DNA of 64,000 bases. It comes from Pseudomonas citronellolis. GTDB lineage: Bacteria > Pseudomonadota > Gammaproteobacteria > Pseudomonadales > Pseudomonadaceae. Numbering within the stretch: the first letter of the stretch is position 1; the number at the start of each line of letters is the position of its first letter. Positions 17,882 to 37,603 of this stretch are shown here, piece by piece. The translations under genes were made by a program, and so were the position numbers. Under the pieces are notes generated by a model, which searched no databases, was not told the origin of the DNA, and saw nothing but the letters and a program-made list of their open reading frames with translations. The stretch lies in NCBI RefSeq assembly GCF_900112375.1, contig NZ_FOLS01000013.1, positions 62,001 through 126,000 on the forward strand, given 5' to 3'.

Positions 17882-19207
17882 TCAGGATTTTCTGCGTTTT
17901 CTCGGGCTGGCCCGGTCCAGGGCCGCCAGGTGCTTGAGCTTCTCGCCGATCTTCAGTTCCAGGCCGCGGGGCACGGGCTGGTAATACTGGCGCGGTTCGA
18001 GCTGTTCAGGGAAGTAGTCTTCCCCGGCGGCATAGGCGTCGGGCTCGTCATGGGCATAACGATACTCCTCGCCGTAGCCGAGATTCTTCATCAGTTTGGT
18101 CGGTGCGTTGCGCAGGTGCAGCGGCACTTCCAGCGAGCCGTTCTCGGCCACATCGCGGCGCGCTGTGTTGTAGGCGTTGTAGACGGCGTTGCTCTTCGGC
18201 GCGCAGGCCAGGTAGACGATGGCCTGGGCGATGGCCAGCTCGCCTTCGGGGCTGCCCAGGCGCTCCTGCACGTCCCAGGCGTGCAGGCACAGGGTCAGCG
18301 CGCGGGGGTCGGCGTTGCCGATGTCCTCGCTGGCCATGCGCACCACGCGGCGGGCGATGTAGAGCGGGTCGCAGCCGCCGTCGAGCATGCGTGCGTACCA
18401 GTAGAGCGCGCCATCGGGACTGGAGCCGCGCACCGACTTGTGCAGCGCGCTGATCTGGTCGTAGAAGGCCTCGCCGCCCTTGTCGAAGCGCCGGCGGCTG
18501 TCGCCCAGCAGGTTCTGCAGCAGTTCGGCGCTGATCTCGCCGCCGTCCTCGGCCAGGTCGGAGGCGTTCTCCAGCAGGTTGAGCAGGCGCCGGCCGTCAC
18601 CGTCGGCGGCGGCCATGAGGATGGCGAAGCTCTCCTCCGGCAGGCTCAGGTGGCGCTTGCCCAGGCCCTTGTCCTCGCTCAGGGCGCGCTGCACCAGCTT
18701 GCGCAGGGCGGCTTCGTCCAGGCTTTTCAGCACGTAGACGCGGGCCCGCGAGAGCAGCGCGTTGTTCAGCTCGAACGAGGGGTTCTCGGTGGTAGCACCG
18801 ATGAAGATCAGGGTGCCGTCTTCGACGTAGGGCAGGAAGGCGTCCTGCTGGCTCTTGTTGAAGCGGTGCACCTCGTCGACGAAGAGGATGGTGCGGCGAC
18901 CGTACTGCGCGGCCTGCTGCTTGGCCATCTCCACCGACTGGCGGATTTCCTTCACCCCCGAGAGCACCGCGGAGATGGTCTCGAAGTGGGCGTCGGAGAC
19001 CTGCGCCAGCAGCTTGGCCAGGGTGGTCTTGCCCACGCCCGGCGGGCCCCAGAAGATCATCGAGTGCAGCGCGCCCTGCTCCAGCGCCTCGCGCAGCGGC
19101 TTGCCGCGGGCGAGCAGGTGCTCCTGGCCGACGTATTCGTCCAGGCTGGCGGCGCGCAGGCGCGCGGCCAGGGGCTGGGCTACGGGTTCGGAACGGAACA
19201 GGTCCAC
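17882..19207 (-). CDS. rarA: Replication-associated recombination protein A
   Basis: A 441-residue AAA+ ATPase (RarA/MgsA, related to WRNIP1) acting at stalled replication forks. Walker A is [12 protein letters not shown] and Walker [12 protein letters not shown], with sensor [15 protein letters not shown]. The C-terminal tetramerisation region contains [18 protein letters not shown]. The start is GTG at 19207 (MDLFRSEP). It lies 38 bases after lolA, as commonly seen (lolA-rarA-serS). Confidence 0.96.
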   Translation of the reverse strand: MDLFRSEPVAQPLAARLRAASLDEYVGQEHLLARGKPLREALEQGALHSMIFWGPPGVGKTTLAKLLAQVSDAHFETISAVLSGVKEIRQSVEMAKQQAAQYGRRTILFVDEVHRFNKSQQDAFLPYVEDGTLIFIGATTENPSFELNNALLSRARVYVLKSLDEAALRKLVQRALSEDKGLGKRHLSLPEESFAILMAAADGDGRRLLNLLENASDLAEDGGEISAELLQNLLGDSRRRFDKGGEAFYDQISALHKSVRGSSPDGALYWYARMLDGGCDPLYIARRVVRMASEDIGNADPRALTLCLHAWDVQERLGSPEGELAIAQAIVYLACAPKSNAVYNAYNTARRDVAENGSLEVPLHLRNAPTKLMKNLGYGEEYRYAHDEPDAYAAGEDYFPEQLEPRQYYQPVPRGLELKIGEKLKHLAALDRASPRKRRKS

Positions 19208-19245
19208 GCTGCTACCTCATGGGCGCCGCGCCAGGCGGCGGCCCT

Positions 19246-19869
19246 TCACTCCTGAATGACGTCGACGCCCTTGGGCGCCTCGAACACGAACTGCTTGGCG
19301 TCCACCGGCTGGTTCATCTTCACGTCGAAGAACAGGATGTTGGTGCGCTGGCCGACGCTGTCGATCAGTTGCATGTCGTTGACCACCCCGTTGCGGAAGG
19401 AAATCCGCAGGTTGTCGAACAGGGTGTCCTTGTCCTTCGGCTTGAGGATGAAGTCGACCACGTTGCCGCCGTCCTTGCTGGTGATGTCGAAGCTCTCGTG
19501 GATCTTCGAGATGTCGCCGGAAAGCAGCAGTGCCGGGGTCTGGGTCAGGCGCTGGTCGAGCTTCTGGATGGTCACCTGCTGCAGGTCCGGGTCGTACAGC
19601 CAGATCTTCTCGCCGTTGGAGATCAGCAGTTGCTCCTGGGGCGCGTCGGTGTGCCAGCGGAACAGGCCCGGGCGCTTGAGCGCCAGGTTGCCGGCGGTTT
19701 CCTGCAGGCGGGTGCCGCTGCCGTCCAGGGTCAGCTGGGAGAAGCGCGCGCTCAGGGTCTGGGCCTTGCTCAGCATGGCGCTCAGGCGCTGGGTGGCGGC
19801 GTCGTCGGCGTGGGCCTGGACGCCGGCGACGGCCAGCGCTGCAAGCACGAGCATGCGGATCAGTCGCAT
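19246..19869 (-). CDS. lolA: Outer-membrane lipoprotein carrier protein LolA
   Basis: A 207-residue periplasmic chaperone that carries lipoproteins from LolCDE to LolB. The signal peptide runs [16 protein letters not shown] to VQAHA. The mature region has [20 protein letters not shown] and [17 protein letters not shown], standard LolA features. The gene sits 12 bases after ftsK in the same direction. Confidence 0.97.
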   Translation of the reverse strand: MRLIRMLVLAALAVAGVQAHADDAATQRLSAMLSKAQTLSARFSQLTLDGSGTRLQETAGNLALKRPGLFRWHTDAPQEQLLISNGEKIWLYDPDLQQVTIQKLDQRLTQTPALLLSGDISKIHESFDITSKDGGNVVDFILKPKDKDTLFDNLRISFRNGVVNDMQLIDSVGQRTNILFFDVKMNQPVDAKQFVFEAPKGVDVIQE

Positions 19870-19881
19870 GGAAATCCTCGA

Positions 19882-22299
19882 TCAGTCGCGGATGGGAGCC
19901 GGCGCGACCACTTCGCGCGAGCCGTTGGAATTCATCGGGGTGACCACACCGGCCATTTCCATCGCCTCGATCATGCGCGCGGCACGGTTGTAGCCGATCT
20001 TCAGCTTGCGCTGCACCGCGGAGATGGAGGCGCGGCGGCTCTCGGTGACGAAGCGCACGGCCTCGTCGTACAGCGGGTCGTCCTCGCTGCCCTCGCCGCC
20101 TTCGCCACCACCGCCGCCGCCACCGTCGAAGCCGCCGCCACCGCCTTCATCGGCGCCGGCGAGGATGTCTTCGATGTAGTCGGGCGCGCCGCGCAGCTTC
20201 CAGGCCTCGACCACGCGGTGCACTTCCTCGTCAGAAACGAAGGCGCCGTGGACGCGGATCGGCAGGCCGGTGCCCGGCGGCAGGTAGAGCATGTCGCCGT
20301 GGCCGAGCAGCTGTTCGGCGCCGCCCTGGTCGAGGATGGTCCGCGAGTCGATCTTGCTCGACACCTGGAAGGCGATACGCGTCGGGATGTTGGCCTTGAT
20401 CAGGCCGGTGATCACGTCCACCGAGGGGCGCTGGGTGGCGAGGATCAGGTGGATGCCCGCGGCCCGCGCCTTCTGCGCGATACGGGCGATAAGCTCTTCG
20501 ACCTTCTTGCCGACGATCATCATCATGTCGGCGAATTCGTCGACCACCACGACGATGGTCGGCAGCGTCTGCAGCAGCGGCGCCTCGTCTTCCATGCTCT
20601 CGCGGCGGTACAGCGGGTCGGTCAGCGGCGTGCCGGCCTCCTCGGCGTCCTTCACCTTGCGGTTGAAGCCGGCCAGGTTGCGCACGCCCATGGCGGCCAT
20701 CAGCTTGTAGCGCCGCTCCATCTCGGCGACGCTCCAGCGCAGGGCGTTGGCCGCCTCCTTCATGTCGGTGACCACCGGGCAGAGCAGGTGCGGGATGCCT
20801 TCGTAGATCGACAGTTCGAGCATCTTCGGGTCGATCATGATCAGCCGCGCGTCCGCCGGCGTGGACTTGAACAGGATCGACAGGAGCATGGCGTTCACCC
20901 CCACCGACTTACCGGAGCCGGTGGTACCGGCCACCAGCAGGTGCGGCATGCGCGCCAGGTCGGTGATGACCGGGTTGCCGCCAATGTCGTGGCCCAGGGC
21001 CAGCGGCACGGTGGACTTGTGCTCGTCGTATTCCGGCGACATCAGCACTTCGGAGAAGCGCACCATCTGCCGGTCTTCGTTGGGGATCTCGATGCCCACG
21101 GTGGTCTTGCCGGGGATCACCTCGACCACCCGCACGCTGATCACCGCCAGCGAGCGCGCCAGGTCCTTGGCCAGGTTGGAGATGCGGCTGACCTTCACGC
21201 CGGCCGCCGGCTGGATCTCGAAGCGGGTGATCACCGGGCCCGGATGGACCGACTCGACCACCACCTCGACGCCGAACTCCTTGAGCTTGATCTCCAGCAG
21301 GCGCGACATGGCCTCCAGGGATTCGGGGGAGTAGCTGCGCTTCTTCTCGCCGGCCGGGTCGAGGATCGACAGCGGCGGCAAAGTGCCCTCGACAGCGGTA
21401 TCGACGAACAGCGGAGCCTGTTTTTCCTTGAGCACGCGCTTGCTGGGCTCGACCGGCTTGGGCGGCGGCGGCGCGTCGATCTTCGGCGCCGGGCGCTTCT
21501 CGCGCTCCTGCACGCTCTTGACCAGGGCCTCCTCGCGCTCGATCAGGCGTTCCTTGACCTTGGCCTGCTCGCGGCGGTCGGGCACCACGGGCGCGGCCAC
21601 CTCGGCGACGCGCTCGTCCACCTCGCGCAGTTGCGCGACCAGTTGCTTGCGCTCGCTGCGCGCGCTCAACCAGCGGTTGAAGGCGTTCTGGATCAGTTCG
21701 AAGAGATCGAGGGTGATCTTCCCGGTGACGTCCATCACCTGGAACCAGGACAGGTCGGCGAACACCGTCAGGCCGAACAGGAACAGGGCGATGAACAGCA
21801 GGGTGCTGCCCTGCACGTTGAGGGCGTTCAACGCCAGCTGGCCGAGGCTTTCGCCCACGGCGCCACCGGCGGAGGCCGGCAGGTGGCCGCCGCCGATGTG
21901 GAAATGGATGTAGGCCAGCGCCGAACCGGAGAGGATCAGGAACACCAGGCCGATCAGCCGCCAGGAGAACAGCCAGCCGCTGAACTCCCAGGCCATGTGG
22001 CGCTTGCGGAAGATCTGCCAGGTCTTGACCCCCAGCAGCAGCGGGAACAGGTAGGCGAAGTACCCCAGCGCGACGAAGAGGATGTCGGCGCTCAGGGCCC
22101 CCAGGCGACCAGCGGCATTCTGCACCTGCTCGACGTGGCTGGAATGGCTCCAGCCCGGATCGGACGAATCGTAGGTGAGCAGCGCCATCCACAGGTAAAG
22201 GCAGAGCGCGCCGAGCGCGATCAGGGCCCCTTCCTTCAGGCGAATGTGCAATTGCTGACGCCAGGCTGCGGCGTGGCTAGCGGTGGTCGAGTCCTTCAA
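19882..22299 (-). CDS. ftsK: DNA translocase FtsK
   Basis: An 805-residue divisome-anchored DNA pump that clears the chromosome terminus and activates XerCD at dif. The N-terminal region (about 10-190) has four to five membrane helices. A short proline-rich linker follows, much shorter than in E. coli. The motor domain has Walker [15 protein letters not shown] and Walker [15 protein letters not shown]. The C-terminal gamma winged helix reads [20 protein letters not shown], which recognises KOPS. A glycine-rich stretch precedes gamma. No ATG exists at the 5' end. TTG at 22299 gives MKDSTTAS, aligning with other pseudomonad FtsK N-termini, with AGGA about 11 bases upstream; GTG 22320 and TTG 22350 are alternatives. 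Confidence 0.95.
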   Translation of the reverse strand: MKDSTTASHAAAWRQQLHIRLKEGALIALGALCLYLWMALLTYDSSDPGWSHSSHVEQVQNAAGRLGALSADILFVALGYFAYLFPLLLGVKTWQIFRKRHMAWEFSGWLFSWRLIGLVFLILSGSALAYIHFHIGGGHLPASAGGAVGESLGQLALNALNVQGSTLLFIALFLFGLTVFADLSWFQVMDVTGKITLDLFELIQNAFNRWLSARSERKQLVAQLREVDERVAEVAAPVVPDRREQAKVKERLIEREEALVKSVQEREKRPAPKIDAPPPPKPVEPSKRVLKEKQAPLFVDTAVEGTLPPLSILDPAGEKKRSYSPESLEAMSRLLEIKLKEFGVEVVVESVHPGPVITRFEIQPAAGVKVSRISNLAKDLARSLAVISVRVVEVIPGKTTVGIEIPNEDRQMVRFSEVLMSPEYDEHKSTVPLALGHDIGGNPVITDLARMPHLLVAGTTGSGKSVGVNAMLLSILFKSTPADARLIMIDPKMLELSIYEGIPHLLCPVVTDMKEAANALRWSVAEMERRYKLMAAMGVRNLAGFNRKVKDAEEAGTPLTDPLYRRESMEDEAPLLQTLPTIVVVVDEFADMMMIVGKKVEELIARIAQKARAAGIHLILATQRPSVDVITGLIKANIPTRIAFQVSSKIDSRTILDQGGAEQLLGHGDMLYLPPGTGLPIRVHGAFVSDEEVHRVVEAWKLRGAPDYIEDILAGADEGGGGGFDGGGGGGGEGGEGSEDDPLYDEAVRFVTESRRASISAVQRKLKIGYNRAARMIEAMEMAGVVTPMNSNGSREVVAPAPIRD

Positions 22300-22435
22300 A
22301 ACGCGTCTATTCCTGCGCACTGGGCGCGTCCGAGAGTCATCTGGCGACAAAACGGGCCTATTGTACGGCTTTGGCCGCTCGATGCCACAGGGCCCGCCGC
22401 GGCGCCTTTTGCCGCCTTTTCCAGGTTCGGTGTAG

Positions 22436-23467
<1,032 letters not shown>

Positions 23468-23503
23468 CAGGCCCGGGGAGGGCCCGCCCTCCCCTACCCC
23501 GCC

Positions 23504-24208
23504 ATGCTCAGTTGGCTCTCCCGCAGCAATTTCGACTTCCCGCCCCTCGACCAGGCCCTGCACGAGCCCAACGGCCTGCTCGCGGCCGGCGGCGACCTCG
23601 ACCCGCGCCGCCTGGTGGCCGCCTACCGCCACGGCTGCTTCCCCTGGTACCAGGACGACCAGCCGATCCTCTGGTGGTCGCCGGACCCGCGCACCGTGCT
23701 CTTCCCCGACGAACTGCACGTTTCCCGCAGCCTGGCCAAGTGCCTGCGCCAGGGCCGCTACCGGGTGACCTTCGACACGGCCTTCGACCAGGTCATCGCC
23801 GCCTGCGCCGCGCCGCGCGACTATGCCGACGGCACCTGGATCACCCAGCCGATGCAGGACGCCTACCGCCAACTGCACCGCATGGGCATCGCCCACTCGG
23901 TGGAAAGCTGGGACGGCGACGAATTGGTCGGCGGCCTCTACGGCCTGGCCATGGGCCGGCTGTTCTTCGGCGAATCCATGTTCAGCCGCACCGACAACGC
24001 CTCCAAGGTGGCATTCGTCACCCTGGCGCAACATCTGCGCGCCGCCGGGTTCGTATTGATCGACTGCCAGATGCCCACCCAGCACCTGCACAGCTTCGGC
24101 GCCCACGCCATCAGCCGTGCCGATTTCGCCAGCCACCTGCGCCGTCATCTCGACGAAACGCCGCTCTGCGACTGGCGTTCGCAAGCGGACTCGCGCGGAC
24201 TGGCATAA
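23504..24208 (+). CDS. aat: Leucyl/phenylalanyl-tRNA-protein transferase
   Basis: A 234-residue enzyme adding Leu or Phe to proteins with N-terminal Lys or Arg, creating N-degrons read by ClpS. Hallmarks are [38 protein letters not shown] and the CoA-like fold block [19 protein letters not shown]. The gene opens the aat-bpt-infA run. Confidence 0.96.
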   Translation: MLSWLSRSNFDFPPLDQALHEPNGLLAAGGDLDPRRLVAAYRHGCFPWYQDDQPILWWSPDPRTVLFPDELHVSRSLAKCLRQGRYRVTFDTAFDQVIAACAAPRDYADGTWITQPMQDAYRQLHRMGIAHSVESWDGDELVGGLYGLAMGRLFFGESMFSRTDNASKVAFVTLAQHLRAAGFVLIDCQMPTQHLHSFGAHAISRADFASHLRRHLDETPLCDWRSQADSRGLA

Positions 24209-24239
24209 ACTTGCCAGAGGGTTATCGCGGGGGTTGACC

Positions 24240-24947
24240 ATGACCGAACTGGCCCGACTGAAGTTCTACGCGACACAGCCGCATCCATGCAGCTATCTGC
24301 CCGAGGAGCAGGCCACCACCCTGTTCCTCGATCCCAGCCAGCCCATGGACGCGCAGCTGTACGCCTCGTTGTCGGAAGTCGGTTTCCGTCGCAGCGGCGA
24401 GCACCTCTATCGCCCGCACTGCCAGCACTGCACCGCCTGCATCCCGGCGCGCATCCCCGCCGCGGGCTTCCAGCCCAATCGCCAGCAGAAGCGCATCATC
24501 AAGCGCAACACCGATCTCAAGGTGCTCAAGCGCCGCCCGGCCTTCACCGAGGAGTACTACGCGCTGTACATGCGCTACATCGAGCAGCGCCACGCCGACG
24601 GCGACATGTATCCACCCAGCCGCGACCAGTTCAGCACCTTCCTGGTGCGCGATCTGCCGTTCAGCTGCTTCTACGAGTTCCGCCTGCAGGGCCGCCTGCT
24701 CGCCGTGGCGGTCACCGACGTGCTGCCCAACGGCCTGTCGGCGGTCTACACCTTCTACGACCCCGACGAGGAACGCCGCAGCCTGGGGCGCTACGCGATC
24801 CTCTGGCAGATCGCCGAAACCGAGCGCCTGGGCCTGTACGCGGTGTACCTCGGCTACTGGATCAAGAACTGCCGGAAGATGAACTACAAGACCCAGTACC
24901 GGCCGATCGAACTCTTCGTCAACCAGCGCTGGGTGGCGCTCAGCTGA
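24240..24947 (+). CDS. bpt: Aspartate/glutamate leucyltransferase
   Basis: A 235-residue Bpt (Ate1-like) enzyme that leucylates proteins starting with Asp or Glu, feeding the same ClpS/ClpAP route as Aat. The N-terminal cysteine cluster [13 protein letters not shown] and the C-terminal [18 protein letters not shown] are diagnostic. I start at ATG 24240 ([10 protein letters not shown]), the conserved N-terminus; longer readings run into aat. It follows aat by 31 bases. Confidence 0.95.
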
Positions 24948-25048
24948 AGCAAGCGCTCCGCTTCTGGCGTACGACATGGATTTCAGGCACAATACTCGCC
25001 TTTTTTCAGGCCACCCAGGCCATTCATAGACACCGAGGGCTCTACTGC

Positions 25049-25267
25049 ATGTCGAAAGAAGACAGCTTCGAAATGGAAGGCACTGTCGTCGACACCCTGC
25101 CCAACACCATGTTCCGCGTGGAGTTGGAGAACGGGCACGTCGTTACCGCGCACATCTCCGGCAAGATGCGCAAGAACTACATCCGCATCCTGACCGGCGA
25201 CAAGGTTCGCGTCGAACTGACTCCCTACGACCTGAGCAAGGGTCGCATCACCTACCGCGCACGTTGA
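25049..25267 (+). CDS. infA: Translation initiation factor IF-1
   Basis: A 72-residue S1-like OB-fold protein binding the ribosomal A site during initiation. [20 protein letters not shown] and [20 protein letters not shown] are nearly invariant. It follows bpt by 101 bases, where a promoter with an AATACT -10-like hexamer may lie (24991-24996), and ends at a strong shared terminator facing clpA. Confidence 0.98.
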
Positions 25268-25304
25268 GCGCAAGGTGAATCCGGGCCACGGCCCGGACGA
25301 ATAG

Positions 25305-25332
25305 CAAAACGCCCGGCATTGCCGGGCGTTTG
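25305..25332. terminator. Bidirectional terminator between infA and clpA
   Basis: ACGCCCGGC/GCCGGGCGT stem with loop ATT. AAAA precedes it and TTTGC follows, so it can act on both convergent transcripts. Confidence 0.85.
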
Positions 25333-25355
25333 CATTTGGGCCGCAAGGCCGACCG

Positions 25356-27629
<2,274 letters not shown>

Positions 27630-27656
27630 GGCTTCACCTCGCTCCAAACATCCGCA

Positions 27657-28019
27657 TCAGCTTTCTTTCTCAATCTCACACAACAGTGGATGCTGGCTCT
27701 CCCTCGCATACTGATTGACCTGCATGGCCTTGGTCTCGGCGATGTCACGGGTGAACGTGCCGCAGACCGCCTTACCTTGAGTATGTACGGTCAACATGAC
27801 CTTGGTCGCCTGCTCCCGGTTCATGTTGAAGTACAGCTCCAGTACCTCTACCACGAAATCCATCGGCGTGTAGTCATCGTTGAACATGATGACCCTGTAC
27901 ATCGGCGGAGGTTTCAGGGCCGGCTTGGATTCTTCGACCGCGAGCCCGGCCCCCTCTTCCTCGAGGGGATCGGGACGGTCCTGATTGAATGTTAGTCGAA
28001 TCTGGCTACTTGCATGCAT
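27657..28019 (-). CDS. clpS: ClpA adaptor ClpS
   Basis: A 120-residue N-recognin that binds proteins with N-terminal Leu, Phe, Tyr or Trp and hands them to ClpA. The core [20 protein letters not shown] contains the conserved ND pair of the ligand pocket, and [19 protein letters not shown] follows. [17 protein letters not shown] matches the pseudomonad N-terminus. It is transcribed before clpA and divergent from cspD. Confidence 0.96.
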   Translation of the reverse strand: MHASSQIRLTFNQDRPDPLEEEGAGLAVEESKPALKPPPMYRVIMFNDDYTPMDFVVEVLELYFNMNREQATKVMLTVHTQGKAVCGTFTRDIAETKAMQVNQYARESQHPLLCEIEKES

Positions 28020-28184
28020 GCTGGAATAAATGGGTTCGCAACGTGGGAATTAAAGGCCTGAGTGGAGTTTGACCTGAATCTCAGGCGCGGACGAGAGCGC
28101 CTTGACTAACCCCAAAACGGTGTTACAAACAAAGGATACCCCACAGCGGGTATCAGGCGTTCTGCGGCCCTGGAACCTCTAGGG

Positions 28185-28212
28185 TTGGAGCGGAATCGTA
28201 GTGGATGATACT
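28185..28212 (+). promoter_or_regulatory. Possible sigma-70 promoter for cspD
   Basis: TTGGAG and GATACT are separated by 16 bases, ending 34 bases before the cspD start. The -35 matches consensus at only three positions, so this is tentative. Confidence 0.35.
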
Positions 28213-28246
28213 CCAGCGATGGAGTCCTTTGCAGAGGGATATCAGC

Positions 28247-28522
28247 ATGCTCAGCGGTAAGGTCAAGTGGTTCAACAACGCCAAGGGCTATGGATTCATC
28301 CTGGCCGACGGCCGAGATGAGGACCTGTTCGCTCATTACTCGGCAATCCAGATGGATGGCTACAAGACGCTCAAGGCCGGCCAGCCGGTCAGCTTCGAGA
28401 TCCTGCAAGGTCCGAAGGGTCTGCATGCGGTGAACATCCAGCCGATCGGCGCCAGCGCGCCGGCCAGCGCCGCCCAGGCCAGCCCCAGCAGCGAGGTGCA
28501 GAGCGTCACCGCAGAAGCCTGA
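28247..28522 (+). CDS. cspD: Cold-shock-domain protein CspD
   Basis: A 91-residue single-stranded nucleic-acid-binding protein. The cold-shock domain (1-66) has [16 protein letters not shown] with RNP1 and DLFAHYSAI with RNP2-like residues. A low-complexity Ala/Ser-rich tail of about 25 residues follows. In E. coli CspD is a stationary-phase inhibitor of replication and neighbours clpS, as here. Start ATG 28247 is preceded by GAGGG. Confidence 0.93.
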   Translation: MLSGKVKWFNNAKGYGFILADGRDEDLFAHYSAIQMDGYKTLKAGQPVSFEILQGPKGLHAVNIQPIGASAPASAAQASPSSEVQSVTAEA

Positions 28523-28560
28523 TTCCCCCTGCCCCGCCATTTCCGGCGAAGCGATGAAGA

Positions 28561-28588
28561 AAGGCCGGTGGAAACCGGCCTTTTTTCG
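28561..28588. terminator. Terminator between cspD and icd
   Basis: AAGGCCGGT/ACCGGCCTT stem with GGAA loop and a TTTT run on the plus side. It lies between convergent cspD and icd and may serve both. Confidence 0.85.
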
Positions 28589-28602
28589 TTGTCTCACGCC
28601 TG

Positions 28603-29859
28603 TTACATCCTGGCGATCATGGCCTCGCCGAACTCCGAGCAGGACGCCAGCTTGGCGCCGTCCATCAGCCGCTCGAAATCGTAGGTCACGGTCTTGGCCG
28701 CGATGGCGCCGTTCATCCCCTTGATGATCAGGTCGGCCGCCTCGGTCCAGCCCATGTGGCGCAGCATCATCTCGGCGGAGAGGATCAGCGAGCCCGGGTT
28801 GACCTTGTCCTGCCCGGCGTACTTGGGCGCGGTGCCGTGGGTCGCCTCGAACATGGCTACCGAATCCGACAGGTTGGCCCCCGGCGCGATGCCGATGCCG
28901 CCCACTTCCGCCGCCAGGGCGTCGGAGAGGTAGTCGCCGTTCAGGTTCAGGGTGGCGATCACGTCGTACTCGGCCGGGCGCAGCAGGATCTGCTGCAGCA
29001 TGGCGTCGGCGATCACGTCCTTGACCACGATGTTCTTGCCGGTCACCGGGTTCTTGAACTGCATCCAGGGGCCGCCGTCCAGCAGCTCGGCGCCGAACTC
29101 CTCGCGGGCCAGCTCGTAGCCCCAGTCCTTGAAGGCGCCCTCGGTGAATTTCATGATGTTGCCCTTGTGCACCAGGGTGACCGAGCTGCGGTCGTTGTCC
29201 ACGGCGTACTGCAGGGCCTTGCGCACCAGGCGCCGGGTACCTTCCCGGGAAACCGGCTTGATGCCGATGCCGCAATCCTCGGTGAAGCGGATCTTCTTGA
29301 CGCCCATCTCCTCGGTGAGGAACTTGATGACCTTCTCGGCTTCGGGCGAACCGGCCTTCCACTCGACGCCGGCGTAGATGTCCTCGGAGTTCTCGCGGAA
29401 GATCACCATGTCCACGTCGCCGGGCTTCTTCACCGGGCTGGGCACGCCCTCGAACCAGCGCACCGGGCGCAGGCAGACGTAGAGGTCGAGCTGCTGGCGC
29501 AGGGCCACGTTGAGGGAGCGGATGCCGCCGCCGACGGGGGTGGTCAGCGGGCCCTTGATGGACACCACGTAGTCACGCACGGCTTCCAGGGTCTCTTCGG
29601 GCAGCCAGGTGTCCTGGTCGTAGACCTGGGTGGCCTTCTCGCCGGCATAGACCTCCATCCAGGCGATCTTGCGCTGTCCGCTGTAGGCCTTTTCCACTGC
29701 CGCATCGACGACGTCGATCATGACCGGACTGATGTCCACGCCGATGCCGTCGCCTTCGATGTAGGGAATGATCGGGTTGTTCGGTACCTTCAGGGAATTG
29801 TCGGCATTGACGGTGATGCGCTCACCTGCGGCCGGCACCTGGATCTTCTGGTATCCCAT
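28603..29859 (-). CDS. icd: NADP-dependent isocitrate dehydrogenase (dimeric type)
   Basis: A 418-residue homodimeric TCA-cycle enzyme. The substrate loop [21 protein letters not shown] contains the serine that AceK phosphorylates in E. coli. [20 protein letters not shown] and [19 protein letters not shown] form the Mg/NADP region. It is divergent from a second, monomeric isocitrate dehydrogenase at 30256, the standard Pseudomonas arrangement. Confidence 0.97.
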   Translation of the reverse strand: MGYQKIQVPAAGERITVNADNSLKVPNNPIIPYIEGDGIGVDISPVMIDVVDAAVEKAYSGQRKIAWMEVYAGEKATQVYDQDTWLPEETLEAVRDYVVSIKGPLTTPVGGGIRSLNVALRQQLDLYVCLRPVRWFEGVPSPVKKPGDVDMVIFRENSEDIYAGVEWKAGSPEAEKVIKFLTEEMGVKKIRFTEDCGIGIKPVSREGTRRLVRKALQYAVDNDRSSVTLVHKGNIMKFTEGAFKDWGYELAREEFGAELLDGGPWMQFKNPVTGKNIVVKDVIADAMLQQILLRPAEYDVIATLNLNGDYLSDALAAEVGGIGIAPGANLSDSVAMFEATHGTAPKYAGQDKVNPGSLILSAEMMLRHMGWTEAADLIIKGMNGAIAAKTVTYDFERLMDGAKLASCSEFGEAMIARM

Positions 29860-30255
29860 GCTGAACTCCGTGCTGTGGTTGAACCTCAGGGACCAGCCCC
29901 GCTTCGTCGCGGCGTGACGGGAACAGGCCCGGGTTCCTGAGGGTAGCCCAGTTGCCGGCCCCTAACCACAATCTTATGCCTTAGTCTAAAAGCCGCGGGT
30001 GCGTCACCCCGCCGCGAGAGTGGTATACTGCGCGCCGTGACTTCACAGTCATCGAGGTCCGAGCCGTCTGGGACCAGACCCCTCCCCTCGCAACGGCCAC
30101 GTCGCCACCCTGACGCGGTCGTACAACGCTCTACTGGCGCCCCTATATCCCCGCGGCAATTCTCGAATGCCGGCACCTTGCCGTGTCGGACGAAAGCGCC
30201 CACCAAGGCGTATCGAGACTCTGTGCGCGCCCAGCAAAGAAGAGAGTCATAGTAG
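29860..30255. other. Divergent icd/idh control region
   Basis: A 396-base gap with no convincing gene. The plus-side promoter element is at 30021-30029, leaving a leader of about 220 bases before idh. The leader contains no clear SD sequence near the idh start. Short reading frames here on both strands show no recognisable protein. Confidence 0.6.
30021..30029 (+). promoter_or_regulatory. Extended -10 promoter element, probably for idh
   Basis: TGGTATACT combines an extended TG with a TATACT hexamer. No good -35 is visible at 17 bases upstream, as is common for extended -10 promoters. The start codon lies 226 bases downstream, implying a long untranslated leader. Confidence 0.5.
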
Positions 30256-32478
<2,223 letters not shown>

Positions 32479-32501
32479 ATCGAAGGCTAGCGTGACCGAC
32501 G

Positions 32502-32529
32502 AAAACCCCGGCCTGGTGCCGGGGTTTTT
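32502..32529 (+). terminator. Terminator after idh
   Basis: AAAACCCCGGC/GCCGGGGTTTTT stem with a short CTGGT loop, 24 bases after the idh stop. Confidence 0.88.
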
Positions 32530-32609
32530 GCTTTTCGGGGCTGCGCCTCCACCCAACACCGTCCCCACCTTCCAGGGTTATCATGCCCATTTCCCCCGGA
32601 GGACCACCC

Positions 32610-33077
32610 ATGCGCTGGCAACCGCATATCACAGTCGCAACCATCGTCGAAGACCAGGGCCGCTTCCTGCTGGTGGAGGAAACCTCCCACGGCAAGACCG
32701 TGCTGAACCAGCCCGCCGGCCACTTGGAGGCCGACGAGAGCCTGCTGCAGGCAGCCGTACGCGAAACCCTCGAAGAAACCGGCTGGGAAGTCGAACTGAC
32801 CGCGGTCACCGGCATCTACCTCTACACCGCACCCAGCAACGGCGTGACCTACCAGCGCGTGTGCTTCGCCGCCCGCCCGCTGCGGCACCGCCCGGAGCTG
32901 CCGCTGGACGACGGCATCATCGGCCCGCGCTGGCTGACCCGCGAGGAGCTGGAAGCCTGCCGGGACAACTGGCGCAGCCATCTGGTAGCGCGCTGCATCG
33001 ACGACTACCTGGCCGGCGGACGCTTCCCCCTGGCGCTGATCCGCGACGCCGAACTGCCCGTGCCGAACCCGGCCTGA
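32610..33077 (+). CDS. NUDIX hydrolase (NudJ-like)
   Basis: A 155-residue hydrolase with a complete NUDIX box from GHLEADES through RETLEETGW. MRWQPHITVATIVEDQGRFLL and GIYLYTAPSNGVTYQRVCF match the NudJ group, which hydrolyses thiamine and nucleoside pyrophosphates in E. coli. Start at ATG 32610 with GGAGG just upstream is preferred over ATG 32583. The gene lies next to mnmA, the usual neighbour of nudJ in gammaproteobacteria. Confidence 0.9.
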   Translation: MRWQPHITVATIVEDQGRFLLVEETSHGKTVLNQPAGHLEADESLLQAAVRETLEETGWEVELTAVTGIYLYTAPSNGVTYQRVCFAARPLRHRPELPLDDGIIGPRWLTREELEACRDNWRSHLVARCIDDYLAGGRFPLALIRDAELPVPNPA

Positions 33078-33111
33078 TAGAATCCCGCTTTTGCACCGAC
33101 GCCTGCGATAG

Positions 33112-36367
<3,256 letters not shown>

Positions 36368-36385
36368 CATGCGCTGAACATTTGC

Positions 36386-36412
36386 ACGCCCGGCTGTGCC
36401 GGGCGTTTTTGT
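36386..36412 (+). terminator. Terminator after purB
   Basis: ACGCCCGGC/GCCGGGCGT stem with a TGT loop and a following TTTTG run, 18 bases after the purB stop. Confidence 0.88.
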
Positions 36413-36427
36413 TTCAAGGACTTACAT

Positions 36428-37603
36428 ATGAATCCTGCTATTCCTCTTCAGCTCCTGGGCGGCATCAGCGCCGATGAATTCCTCCGCGACTACTGGCAGA
36501 AGAAACCCCTGCTGGTGCGCCAGGCCATCCCCGGTTTCGAAAGCCCGCTGGAGGCCGACGAGCTGGCCGGCCTGTCCCTGGAGGACAGCGTCGAGTCGCG
36601 CATCGTCCTCGAACACGGCAACACCCCCTGGGAAATGCGCCGCGGCCCCTTCAGCGAGGACACCTACAAGGAACTGCCCGAGCGCGACTGGACCCTGCTG
36701 GTGCAGGCCGTCGACCAGTTCGTGCCGGAAGTCGCCGGCCTGCTGGAGCACTTCAAGTTCCTGCCCAGCTGGCGCATCGACGACGTGATGATCAGCTACG
36801 CCGCTCCCGGCGGCGGTGTCGGCCCGCACTTCGACAACTACGACGTGTTCCTGCTGCAGGGCCACGGCCGCCGCCGCTGGAAAGTCGGCCAGCTGTGCGA
36901 CGCCGACAGCCCGATGCTGCAGCACGCCGACCTGCGCATCCTCGCCGACTTCCAGCAGAGCGACGAGTGGGTGCTGGAACCCGGCGACATGCTCTACCTG
37001 CCGCCGCGCCTGGCCCACTACGGCATCGCCGAGGACGAGTGCATGACCTACTCGGTCGGCTTCCGCGCCCCCAGCGCCGCCGAGGTGCTGACCCACTTCA
37101 CCGACTTCCTCGCCCAGTTCCTCTCCGACGAGGAGCGCTACAGCGATGCCGGCATGGCCGCCGTGCAGAGCGGCGAGGACCAGCACAAGATCCAGCGCGA
37201 CGCCCTCGACCGCCTGAAGAACCTGCTGCAGGAGCACATGAGCGACGAGCGCCTGCTGCTCACCTGGTTCGGCCAGTTCATGACCGAGCCGCGCTACCCG
37301 GAACTGGTGGCCGGCGAGGAGATCGACGACACAGACCTGCGGCAGGCCCTGGAAGACGGCGCCGTGCTGGTGCGCAACCCCAGCGCGCGCCTGGCCTGGA
37401 GCGAAGTGGACGTCGGCCTGCTGCTGTTCTCCAGCGGCCAGAGCGTGGTGCTGCCCAAGGCCATGGAGCCGCTGCTCAAGCTGGTGTGCTCGGCGGACGC
37501 CCTGCACAGCGACAACCTCGGCCAATGGCTGGGCGACGAGGATGGGCGTAAGCTGTTGGCAGAATTGGTCAAACAGGGCAGTTTGGAGTTTGCCGATGAG
37601 TAA
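36428..37603 (+). CDS. roxA: Ribosomal oxygenase RoxA (50S L16 arginine 3-hydroxylase)
   Basis: A 391-residue JmjC/cupin 2-oxoglutarate and Fe(II)-dependent oxygenase of the YcfD/RoxA family, which hydroxylates an arginine of ribosomal protein L16. Iron ligands are H134 and D136 (PHFDNYDVFLLQGHG) and H197 (LPPRLAHYGIAEDEC). The C-terminal winged-helix region spans about 270-390. AAGGA precedes the ATG. It begins a run of four tightly spaced genes to 39464; its last eight bases overlap the GNAT gene. Confidence 0.92.
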   Translation: MNPAIPLQLLGGISADEFLRDYWQKKPLLVRQAIPGFESPLEADELAGLSLEDSVESRIVLEHGNTPWEMRRGPFSEDTYKELPERDWTLLVQAVDQFVPEVAGLLEHFKFLPSWRIDDVMISYAAPGGGVGPHFDNYDVFLLQGHGRRRWKVGQLCDADSPMLQHADLRILADFQQSDEWVLEPGDMLYLPPRLAHYGIAEDECMTYSVGFRAPSAAEVLTHFTDFLAQFLSDEERYSDAGMAAVQSGEDQHKIQRDALDRLKNLLQEHMSDERLLLTWFGQFMTEPRYPELVAGEEIDDTDLRQALEDGAVLVRNPSARLAWSEVDVGLLLFSSGQSVVLPKAMEPLLKLVCSADALHSDNLGQWLGDEDGRKLLAELVKQGSLEFADE